Below are positions 7,993 to 15,280 of a DNA stretch of 47,251 nucleotides, piece after piece. The notes below the pieces were generated by a model that had not been told where the DNA came from, ran no database searches, and was given only the letters and a program-made list of their open reading frames with translations. The stretch comes from DATDMG01 sp036518955. GTDB lineage: Bacteria; Actinomycetota; Actinomycetes; Actinomycetales; Kineosporiaceae. The translations under genes were made by a program, and so were the position numbers. Numbering within the stretch: position 1 is the stretch's first letter; every line of letters begins with the position of its first letter. The stretch lies in the NCBI GenBank assembly GCA_036518955.1, contig DATDMG010000362.1, positions 1-47,251 on the forward strand. The letters run 5' to 3'.

Positions 7993-8550
7993 GTGATCGA
8001 CGACAGCCTCCTCGAGGCCGAGGAGAAGATGGAGAAGGCCGTGGAGGTCGCGAAGGAGGACTTCGCGGCGATTCGGACGGGCCGCGCCAACCCGGCCATG
8101 TTCAGCAAGATCATGGTCGACTACTACGGCTCGCCGACGCCGCTCCAGCAGCTCGCTTCGTTCCAGACCCCCGAGGCGCGGACGGTGATCGTGTCACCGT
8201 ACGACAAGAGCAGCATGCACGCGATCGAGAAGGCGATCCGGGACTCCGATCTCGGGGTCAACCCTTCCAACGACGGAGTGATCATCCGGCTCGTCCTGCC
8301 GGTGCTCACCGAGGAACGCCGGCGCGACTACATCAAGATCGCCCGGCACAAGGCGGAGGAGGCGCGGGTCTCCGTCCGGAACATCCGCCGCCGGGCCAAG
8401 GAGGAGCTGGACCGCATCGTCAAGGACGGTGAGGCCGGCGAGGACGACGTGGTGCGCGCGGAGAAGGAGCTCGAGCACCTGACCAAGCGGCATGTCGACA
8501 CAATCGACGAGCTGCTCAAGCACAAGGAGAGCGAACTGCTCGAGGTATGA
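7993..8550 (+). CDS. frr: Ribosome recycling factor
   Basis: 185 residues, the standard RRF length, from GTG 7993 with AAGGAG at 7982-7987. The reading begins with IDDSLLEAEEKMEKAVEV. It contains the RRF hallmarks RTGRANPAMFSKIMVDYYG and PEARTVIVSPYDKSSM, and the helical tail ending DELLKHKESELLEV. RRF works with EF-G to split post-termination ribosomes. Its stop codon overlaps the cdsA start as ATGA, indicating translational coupling. Confidence 0.97.
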   Translation: MIDDSLLEAEEKMEKAVEVAKEDFAAIRTGRANPAMFSKIMVDYYGSPTPLQQLASFQTPEARTVIVSPYDKSSMHAIEKAIRDSDLGVNPSNDGVIIRLVLPVLTEERRRDYIKIARHKAEEARVSVRNIRRRAKEELDRIVKDGEAGEDDVVRAEKELEHLTKRHVDTIDELLKHKESELLEV

Positions 8551-10496
8551 CCACGACCGACACGCCCTCCGGGGCTGCAGACGACGAGCCTCGCCGCCGC
8601 CGCGGCCGGGCTCTCGCCGCTGAGCCTGGCGGCGGGACGCCCCCCGGCAGCGGCCCCACCTCACGGCGTGACGCGCGGCTCGCCCGGGGCGGCCGCGGGC
8701 CCCGCGCCCGAGCAGACGCGAAGGATCAGCCGTGGGGCGAGGCCGCAGCGCCGTCCCCGTCGTCCCCGCCGTCTCCGACGGGGCAGCGCGCCGAGCAGGG
8801 TCTGGACCTTGAGGCGCTGGCCAGGTCCGCGCCTGCCCCGGGCAGCACGCCCGGGGCCATCGGGCGAGGGCCGACGATCGCCGGACCGCTTGCGGGTCCG
8901 GCGCCGGCCGGCGGTGCACCGGCTGGTCCGGCGACGACTCCGATCCGTCGTCGCCGCCCTGGCTCCCTGCCGGAGACGTTCGACGTGGCCGCCCCATCGG
9001 GGCCGGTGGTGCCCGAGCAGGCCACCATGGCGTTGCGGACCCGAGGTGACGGCGCACCCGCGCCGGAAGCCGGCGGAGCGGTGTCGCGACCGCACGGGCG
9101 TGCTGACGCCGGCGACACGGGAGCCCGCCCCCTCGCGCCCCCGGTCGTGTCGGCCCTGCCCACGGGTGTCCTTCCCCTGGCGGGCGCGCCACCGACCGGA
9201 ATGATCGAGCGCCTCACCACACCGCCGGTGGGGCTGGTCCCGCCGGGTTCGCGGCTGGGTGCGCGTGCCGTGCAGGCTGACGACGATCTCGCCGTTGCGC
9301 AGGCCGTCCCGGCTCCGTCCGGCGACGGCCCGCCGGCCCGTCCCGACGCTCGCCGGCCCGGGGGCGGCGCAGCGGAGGGTGGTCGTTCCGGGCCGGCGGC
9401 GACCGATGCCGACCCGAACGGCTCCGGCCTGCCGGTCACGGGTCGGGTCCGCGCCGAGCGGGGGGCTGGGGATCACGAGCGAGCGTCGTCGCTGAGCCCG
9501 GACGCGGCCGTTCCGGCTGAGCCAGGTGAGCGCATCGATCCACCCGGCGTTGATCGGGCCCCCGGTCGTCGGGCCCGGCGCCGGGCGGAGGGGTCGCCGG
9601 GGGCAGCCGCGACCGCGACCGGCCGGTCCGGTCCGGCCGATGGCCCGGGGGACGGGGACAGCTCGCCCGCGCCGCCGCAGCGGCGTAGCAGGGCGGGCCG
9701 AAATCTCCCGATGGCCATCACCGTGGGTGTCGCCCTCGGCGCTGTCGTGCTCGCCTCGCTGCTGATCCGCAAGGAGGCCTTCGTCGCGGTGGTCAGTGTG
9801 GCCGTCGTCATCGCCGTCTGGGAGTTGGCCGGCGCGATGGCCACCAAGAAGATCACTGTACCGGTGATCCCGTTGGCGGTCGGCTCGGTGGGAATGCTCG
9901 TCTCGGCGTTCGTCGCCGGCGAGGACGGGTTGCTCGTGTCATTCGGGCTGACGTCCTTCGGGCTACTGCTGTGGCGGATCATCGACGGGCCCGAGGACGC
10001 CGCCCGCGATGTGGCGGCCAGCGTCTTCTCGGCGGCGTACGTGCCCTTCCTGGCGGGCTTCGCGATGCTCATGCTGGCTGCCCCGGACGGCGCTCGGCGG
10101 ATCATCGTCTTCATCATCGTGACGATCTCGAGCGACATCGGCGGCTACACCGCGGGCGTGCTCTTCGGCCGGCATCCGATGGCACCGACGGTGAGCCCGC
10201 ACAAGTCGTGGGAAGGGTTCATCGGCTCCACCCTCGCCTGTATTCTCGGCGGCACCTTGGGGGTGGTGCTCCTGCTGGGTGGTGCCTGGTGGGCCGGTCC
10301 TGCGGTGGGTGCGGCGGCCGTGGTGACGGCAACGGTCGGAGATCTGTCGGAGTCGCTGCTGAAGCGCGATCTCGGCATCAAGGACATGGGCAAGCTGCTG
10401 CCCGGCCACGGCGGCATGCTCGACCGGCTCGACTCGCTCCTGCTGACGGCCCCGGCGGTGTACGTCCTGCTCAGCCTGCTCGTGCCGATCAGTTGA
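8547..10496 (+). CDS. cdsA: Phosphatidate cytidylyltransferase with very long disordered N-terminus
   Basis: 649 residues; the enzyme domain begins only at about residue 386. The first 385 residues are low-complexity, rich in Pro, Ala, Gly, Arg and Asp, with no predicted fold. The catalytic part has about eight membrane segments, SPHKSWEGFIGS, and the CDS signature LLKRDLGIKDMGKLLPGHGG followed by MLDRLD. It converts phosphatidic acid and CTP to CDP-diacylglycerol in the membrane, the branch point for phosphatidylglycerol, cardiolipin and phosphatidylinositol. Typical CdsA is about 270-300 residues. The ATG overlaps the frr stop by 4 nt, so the long form is the natural reading. An internal start cannot be excluded, for example ATG 9712 (residue 389), the Met inside NLPMAITVGV at the beginning of the domain. 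Confidence 0.94.
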   Translation: MTTTDTPSGAADDEPRRRRGRALAAEPGGGTPPGSGPTSRRDARLARGGRGPRARADAKDQPWGEAAAPSPSSPPSPTGQRAEQGLDLEALARSAPAPGSTPGAIGRGPTIAGPLAGPAPAGGAPAGPATTPIRRRRPGSLPETFDVAAPSGPVVPEQATMALRTRGDGAPAPEAGGAVSRPHGRADAGDTGARPLAPPVVSALPTGVLPLAGAPPTGMIERLTTPPVGLVPPGSRLGARAVQADDDLAVAQAVPAPSGDGPPARPDARRPGGGAAEGGRSGPAATDADPNGSGLPVTGRVRAERGAGDHERASSLSPDAAVPAEPGERIDPPGVDRAPGRRARRRAEGSPGAAATATGRSGPADGPGDGDSSPAPPQRRSRAGRNLPMAITVGVALGAVVLASLLIRKEAFVAVVSVAVVIAVWELAGAMATKKITVPVIPLAVGSVGMLVSAFVAGEDGLLVSFGLTSFGLLLWRIIDGPEDAARDVAASVFSAAYVPFLAGFAMLMLAAPDGARRIIVFIIVTISSDIGGYTAGVLFGRHPMAPTVSPHKSWEGFIGSTLACILGGTLGVVLLLGGAWWAGPAVGAAAVVTATVGDLSESLLKRDLGIKDMGKLLPGHGGMLDRLDSLLLTAPAVYVLLSLLVPIS

Positions 10497-10510
10497 GCCC
10501 GCGGCGGCCG

Positions 10511-10636
10511 TGCGGTCGGTCCTGCGGCCCTGCGGTCGGCCCTGCGGTCGGCCCTGCGGTCGGCCCTGCGGCCGTGCGGTCGGTCCTGCGGCCGTGCGGT
10601 CGGCCCTGCGACCATTGCGGTCGGCCCTGCGACCAT
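10511..10636. repeat. Compound 12-bp/8-bp tandem repeat between cdsA and the phosphoketolase gene
   Basis: Seven copies of the 12-mer TGCGGTCGGYCC begin at 10511, 10531, 10543, 10555, 10575, 10595 and 10616. Five of them are followed by a shorter 8- or 9-bp unit (TGCGGCCC, TGCGGCCG or TGCGACCAT). The mix gives 20-21-bp higher-order periods around a pure 12-bp core. It sits between convergent genes. No open frame suggests coding use. Confidence 0.85.
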
Positions 10637-10653
10637 CCGGCTGATCGCAGGGC
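10624..10653. terminator. Candidate bidirectional terminator between cdsA and xfp
   Basis: Inverted repeat GCCCTGCGA (10624-10632) and TCGCAGGGC (10645-10653) with a 12-nt loop, formed from the last tandem-repeat unit. It lies 18 bp from the phosphoketolase stop codon and about 130 bp after cdsA. There is no T-tract. Confidence 0.4.
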
Positions 10654-10671
10654 GTGCGGGCGCGCTCGACG

Positions 10672-13182
10672 CTAGCGCGACCAGCTCCAGTTGGCGATCT
10701 CGGGGAGGTCCTCCCCGGTGGTGCGGGTGTGCTGCCGGTGCCGGATGAGCTTGTCCTGCAGGTGCTGGCGGGCGTGCGCGGCCCGATCCCCGAGCCGGGG
10801 CATCCGGTCGATCGCGTCGATGGCCAGGTGATAGCGATCGATCTCGTTCATCACACACATGTCGAAAGGCGTGGTCGTGGTGCCCTCCTCCTTGTAGCCG
10901 CGGACGTGGATGTTGTGGTGGTTCGTCCGGCGATAGGTGAGCCGGTGGATGAGCCACGGATATCCGTGGTAGGCGAAGATGACTGGCTTGTCCCGAGTGA
11001 AGAGTGCATCGAACCCGGCGTTCGACAACCCGTGCGGGTGCTCCCCGTCGTCCTGCAGCCGCATCAGGTCCACCACGTTCACGAACCTGATCCGCAGGTC
11101 GGGGAAGTAGCCGAGCAGGACGTCGACCGCGCCGAGGGCCTCCTGGGTGGGCACGTCCCCGGCAGCTGCCAGGACGACGTCCGGCTCCTCGCCGGCGTCC
11201 GTGCTGGCCCACTCCCAGATGCCGATGCCCTTCGTGCAATGCACGACCGCGTCGTCCATCGACAGGTACTGCAGCGCCGGCTGTTTGCCCGCCACGATCA
11301 CGTTGACGTAGTCCCTGCTCCGCAGACAGTGATCGGCCACGGAGAGCAGGGTGTTCGCGTCCGGTGGCAGGTAGACGCGGATGACCTCCGCCTTCTTGTT
11401 CACCACGTGGTCGATGAATCCCGGGTCCTGGTGGGAGAGGCCGTTGTGGTCCTGGCGCCAGACGTGCGACGTCAGCAGGTAGTTCAGCGATGCCACCGGA
11501 CGTCGCCATGGCAGGTGTTTGGTGGTCTTCAGCCATTTGGCATGCTGGTTGAACATCGAGTCGACGATGTGGATGAATGCCTCGTAGCAGCTGAACCAGC
11601 CGTGCCGGCCCGTCAGCAGGTACCCCTCCAGCCAACCCTGGCAGGTGTGTTCGCTGAGGATCTCCATCACTCGCCCGCCCGCGGCGAGATGGTCGTCGTC
11701 CGGCTGGGTCAGCGCGGACCAGGCTCGATCGGTCACCTCCAGCAGGTCCTGCAGCCGGTTGGAGTTGTTCTCGTCGGGGGAGAAGACCCGGAAGTTGCGG
11801 TGCTCGAGGTTGGCGCGCATCACATCGCGGAGGAAGCCGCCGAGCACCCGTGTCGCCTCGACCGCGCCCGTGCCCGGCTTCTCGACCGGGACGGCGTAGT
11901 CCCGGAAGTCCGGCATCCGGAGATCCCGCAACAGCTCTCCGCCGTTGACGTGCGGATTGCCGCTCATCCGGCGGGAACCTTCCGGGGAGAGGGAACGGAC
12001 CAGGGGAGCCGGTGATCCGTTCGCGTCGAACAGCTGGTCCGGCCGGTAGGACCGCAGCCACGCCTCGAGCAACCGCAGGTGCGCGGCGTTCCTCCGGGTG
12101 TCGGCGAACGGGACTTGGTGGGACCGCCAGTTGCCTTCCGAGGGCCTGCCGTCGACCTGTGCGGGGCCGGTCCAGCCCTTCGGTGAGCGCAGCACGATCA
12201 CCGGCCAGCGCCGCCGTCCGGTGGCGCTGCCGCGCCGGGCCTCGCCCTGGATGTCGCGAATGACGTCCAGCGACTCGTCGAGCGCCTGCGCGAAGGCGTG
12301 GTGCATCGGCTCGGGCTGGTCGCCGGACACGATCACCGGCTCCCACCCGCACCCTTGCAGCAGGGACACCAGCTCGGGCGTGGGGATCCGGGCCAGGACG
12401 GTGGGGTTGGCGATCTTGTATCCGTTGAGGTGCAGGATCGGCAGCACCGCGCCGTCGCCCACCGGGTCGAGGAACTTGTTGCCGTGCCAGCTGGTGGCCA
12501 GGGGTCCCGTCTCCGCCTCGCCGTCCCCGATGACGCAGGCGACGATCAGGTCCGGATTGTCGAACGCGGCGCCGAAGGCGTGGGACAGCGCGTACCCCAG
12601 CTCTCCGCCCTCGTGGATCGAGCCCGGCGTCTCCGGGGCGACGTGGGAGGGGATGCCGCCGGGGAAGGAGAACTGGGTGAACAGCTGCTTCATCCCGTGT
12701 GCGTCGTACGGGACGTCGGGATAGATCTCGCTGTACCGCCCGTCGAGCCAGGCGGCGGCCACCGCCCCGGGACCGCCGTGGCCGGGACCGTAGATGTAGA
12801 TCATGTTCAGGTCGCGCTCGATGATCGCGCGGTTCAGGTGGGCGTGGACGAAGTTGAGGCCCGGCGTCGTCCCCCAGTGGCCGAGCAGGCGAGGCTTGAC
12901 GTGTTCGGGCTGGAGAGGCTCGGTCAGCAGCGGGTTGTCCATCAGGTAGATCTGGCCGACGGACAGGTAGTTGGCGGCACGCCACCAGGCGTCGAGCGCC
13001 GCCAGGTCGGAGGGGCGAAGGTACGGGGTGGTCGCCGTCGCCGGGGCGTCGGCACCCGGGGTGGTCGCCTCGGCGGCTGGGGGGGTCGGGGTGGTTGCGG
13101 GGGTCTCGGCTCCGGCTGCCACGTCAGTTCCGGAGGGCCGGGTGTCCGGACCCGCCGCGTGGTCGGCACTAGTCACTGTCAT
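10672..13182 (-). CDS. xfp: Xylulose-5-phosphate/fructose-6-phosphate phosphoketolase
   Basis: 836 residues. Phosphoketolase motifs run throughout: NYLSVGQIYLMDNPLL, LGHWGTTPGLNFVHAHLNR, YIYGPGHGGPG, FPGGIPSHVAPETPGSIHEGG, the ThDP-binding VIGDGEAETGPLATSWHGNK, and late in the chain SHQDPGFIDHVVNKK and RFVNVVDLMRLQ. The enzyme cleaves xylulose 5-phosphate or fructose 6-phosphate with phosphate to acetyl phosphate plus glyceraldehyde 3-phosphate or erythrose 4-phosphate. A Pro/Thr/Ala-rich tail of about 50 residues precedes the usual start of the family. AAGGA lies 5 nt upstream of ATG 13182. The gene is antisense to, and interrupts, the core cdsA-rlmN order. No acetate kinase or phosphotransacetylase gene is adjacent. 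An acyl-CoA synthetase gene that could use acetate lies 2 kb away. Confidence 0.96.
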   Translation of the reverse strand: MTVTSADHAAGPDTRPSGTDVAAGAETPATTPTPPAAEATTPGADAPATATTPYLRPSDLAALDAWWRAANYLSVGQIYLMDNPLLTEPLQPEHVKPRLLGHWGTTPGLNFVHAHLNRAIIERDLNMIYIYGPGHGGPGAVAAAWLDGRYSEIYPDVPYDAHGMKQLFTQFSFPGGIPSHVAPETPGSIHEGGELGYALSHAFGAAFDNPDLIVACVIGDGEAETGPLATSWHGNKFLDPVGDGAVLPILHLNGYKIANPTVLARIPTPELVSLLQGCGWEPVIVSGDQPEPMHHAFAQALDESLDVIRDIQGEARRGSATGRRRWPVIVLRSPKGWTGPAQVDGRPSEGNWRSHQVPFADTRRNAAHLRLLEAWLRSYRPDQLFDANGSPAPLVRSLSPEGSRRMSGNPHVNGGELLRDLRMPDFRDYAVPVEKPGTGAVEATRVLGGFLRDVMRANLEHRNFRVFSPDENNSNRLQDLLEVTDRAWSALTQPDDDHLAAGGRVMEILSEHTCQGWLEGYLLTGRHGWFSCYEAFIHIVDSMFNQHAKWLKTTKHLPWRRPVASLNYLLTSHVWRQDHNGLSHQDPGFIDHVVNKKAEVIRVYLPPDANTLLSVADHCLRSRDYVNVIVAGKQPALQYLSMDDAVVHCTKGIGIWEWASTDAGEEPDVVLAAAGDVPTQEALGAVDVLLGYFPDLRIRFVNVVDLMRLQDDGEHPHGLSNAGFDALFTRDKPVIFAYHGYPWLIHRLTYRRTNHHNIHVRGYKEEGTTTTPFDMCVMNEIDRYHLAIDAIDRMPRLGDRAAHARQHLQDKLIRHRQHTRTTGEDLPEIANWSWSR

Positions 13183-13356
13183 CTATGTCCTTGAGAAGAT
13201 CCGGGCGGCTGGTGGGCCGGCGGTGCTGACTGCAAGCGTTCCCAGCCTCGGGCCGGCGGTCACGCCGGCTCCACGACGAAGGTCCCCCAGGGCTCGATCG
13301 TGGTCAACTGTTCGCCCGCGCGACAGTTGGCGGACGCGTGCGAGACTGGGCGGGTC

Positions 13357-14508
13357 ATGGCTGCCTCTCCCGCCCCGCCCCCGTCGTCCCCGGGCCGGCT
13401 CACCCTCACCGCTCCGCGGCGGCCCAAGCCTCCGCGCCACCTCGCGGACCTCGAGCCCGCCGCCCGCGCCGAAGCGGTGGCCGCGCTCGGGGAGAAGTCG
13501 TTCCGGGCCCGACAGCTGTCCGTTCACTACTTCGATCGACTCGTCGACGACCCCCGGGCGATGACGGACCTGCCGGCTGCCACCCGGGCCCGCCTGCTGG
13601 CGGATCTCCTGCCGCCCCTGGTGACGCCGGTCCGCCGGCAGGACTGCGACGGCGGCACGACCGTGAAGACGCTCTGGCGGCTCTTCGACGGTGCCCTGGT
13701 GGAGAGCGTGCTCATGCGCTACCCCGGCCGCGTCACGGTGTGCGTCTCCAGCCAGGCGGGCTGCGGCATGAACTGCCCGTTCTGTGCCACCGGACAGGCC
13801 GGCCTCCTCCGCAACCTGTCCACTGCGGAGATCGTGGAGCAGGTCGTGGCGGCGGCCCGCGCCGTCGCCCGTGGTGAAGTGCCCGGCGGCCGCCCGGGTG
13901 CTGCGGATCGGATCGCCAACGTCGTCTTCATGGGGATGGGGGAGCCGCTGGCCAACTACCCCGCGGTGCTGGACGCCGTCCGTAGGGTGACCGATCCCGC
14001 GCCGGACGGGCTGGGGATCTCGGCGCGGGGCGTCACCGTGTCGACCGTCGGTCTGGTGCCCGCGATCGACCGCCTGGCCGGCGAGGGGTTGCCGGTGACG
14101 CTCGCGCTCTCCCTGCACGCCCCGGACGACGAGTTGCGCGACGAGCTGGTTCCGATCAACACGAGGTGGCGGGTCGCCGACGCACTGGATGCGGCGCGCC
14201 GCTACGCCGACGTGACCGGGCGGCGGGTGAGCATCGAGTACGCCCTGATCCGGGACGTCAACGACCAGGCCTGGCGCGGTGACCAGCTCGGCCGCCTGCT
14301 CGCAGCGCGCGGCCGCGGCTGGGTGCACGTCAACCCGATACCGCTCAACCCTACGCCCGGCTCACGGTGGACGGCGAGTGACCCGCGGGTGATGCACGCC
14401 TTCGTCGACGCGATCCGGGCCCACGGCGTGCCGGTCACGGTCCGGGACACCCGGGGCAAGGAGATCGACGGCGCGTGCGGGCAGCTGGCCGCGGCATCGC
14501 CGTCCTAG
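13357..14508 (+). CDS. rlmN: 23S rRNA (adenine2503-C2)/tRNA (A37-C2) methyltransferase RlmN
   Basis: 383 residues. Radical-SAM cluster ligands are Cys136, Cys140 and Cys143 in SSQAGCGMNCPFCATGQAG. The methyl-carrier cysteine is Cys374 near the end (RGKEIDGACGQLA). Further marks are NVVFMGMGEPLANY, STVGLVPAIDRL, LSLHAPDDELRDELVPIN and HVNPIPLNPTPGS. The enzyme methylates C2 of A2503 in 23S rRNA and A37 of some tRNAs. I start at ATG 13357; a longer frame begins at 13300. GAGACT 9-10 nt upstream resembles a -10 box, and there is no good Shine-Dalgarno. The gene is divergent from xfp. Confidence 0.96.
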   Translation: MAASPAPPPSSPGRLTLTAPRRPKPPRHLADLEPAARAEAVAALGEKSFRARQLSVHYFDRLVDDPRAMTDLPAATRARLLADLLPPLVTPVRRQDCDGGTTVKTLWRLFDGALVESVLMRYPGRVTVCVSSQAGCGMNCPFCATGQAGLLRNLSTAEIVEQVVAAARAVARGEVPGGRPGAADRIANVVFMGMGEPLANYPAVLDAVRRVTDPAPDGLGISARGVTVSTVGLVPAIDRLAGEGLPVTLALSLHAPDDELRDELVPINTRWRVADALDAARRYADVTGRRVSIEYALIRDVNDQAWRGDQLGRLLAARGRGWVHVNPIPLNPTPGSRWTASDPRVMHAFVDAIRAHGVPVTVRDTRGKEIDGACGQLAAASPS

Positions 14509-14626
14509 GGCTCCTTCGGGTGAGCCCAGGCCGGAGCCGGACGACGCACCCGCCGCCGCCAGGTGTCACCCGGGGCGAGGGCGTTTCGGCGTCCCGGGGG
14601 CTGGTCGATGGGGCACAATCACAGCC

Positions 14627-15184
14627 GTGGCTGAGACGTTTCCCCGAGCGAACAAGCTGGGCAAGGGTTACGACGTCGACCAGGTCGAGGCCTTCCTGAC
14701 CCGGGCCCGGTCGGCCTACGAGGACGGCGGTCGCGGTCCCGCGATGACGTCGTGGCACGTCCGCACGGTCGGCTTCGACCTGGTGCGCGGCGGCTACGAG
14801 GTGGAGGCGGTGGACGCGGCCCTGGACCGGATCGAGGACGCCTTTGCCCGGCGCGAGAAGCAGCATGGTGAGGAGCGGGCCGGTATGGCCGGCTGGCAGA
14901 ACCAGCTGCGCACCCAGGAGCAGTCGCTGCGCGCCCAGCTGGCCCGCCCCGACGGGCAGCGGTTCCCGCGCGGCAGCGGCCTGGAGCTGACGTACGACAT
15001 CGAGCAGGTCGACGACCTGTGCGAGCGGGTCGAGGGGGCCTTCGCCAGCGGGCGCCCGCTGTCTCCGGACGCGGTTCGGCTGGCCGTGTTCAGGAGCCGT
15101 CGCGGCGCGCGTGGCTACCGGGAGGCGGCCGTCGACGCGTTCCTCGACCGCGTGGTCGAGCTGCTCGTGGTGGCCACCGTCTGA
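14627..15184 (+). CDS. DivIVA-motif repeat protein with internal duplication
   Basis: 185 residues from GTG 14627. Four copies of the short DivIVA-type motif occur. Copy 1, at about residues 5-24, carries FPRANKLGKGYDVDQVEAFL. Copy 2, at 45-73, contains GYEVEAVDAALDR. Copy 3, at 113-139, starts FPRG and contains TYDIEQVDDL. Copy 4, at 150-180, contains GYREAAVDAFLDR. Copies 1 and 3 resemble each other, as do 2 and 4, so the protein is a duplicated two-motif module. There is no long coiled coil or membrane anchor of the Wag31 type. DivIVA motifs are known for membrane-curvature and polar growth proteins; the role of this short form is unknown. CACAAT ends 7 nt before the GTG and there is no Shine-Dalgarno, which suggests a leaderless mRNA. 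It follows rlmN by 118 bp. Confidence 0.85.
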   Translation: MAETFPRANKLGKGYDVDQVEAFLTRARSAYEDGGRGPAMTSWHVRTVGFDLVRGGYEVEAVDAALDRIEDAFARREKQHGEERAGMAGWQNQLRTQEQSLRAQLARPDGQRFPRGSGLELTYDIEQVDDLCERVEGAFASGRPLSPDAVRLAVFRSRRGARGYREAAVDAFLDRVVELLVVATV

Positions 15185-15280
15185 CCGTCCCGCCCGCCGG
15201 GGCGTCTGCTCCGCCCGCTCGTCGAGCGTGGGTGACTGCTCACCGTGGGTCTCTACCGCCGATCCTGATGACCGGCCACG

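Noticed and set aside
10145..12985. A 946-codon leftward open frame overlapping the phosphoketolase gene and the end of cdsA
   Set aside because: It runs in another frame of xfp, crosses the repeat array and reads antisense into cdsA. Its composition is Arg/Pro-rich and shows no motif.
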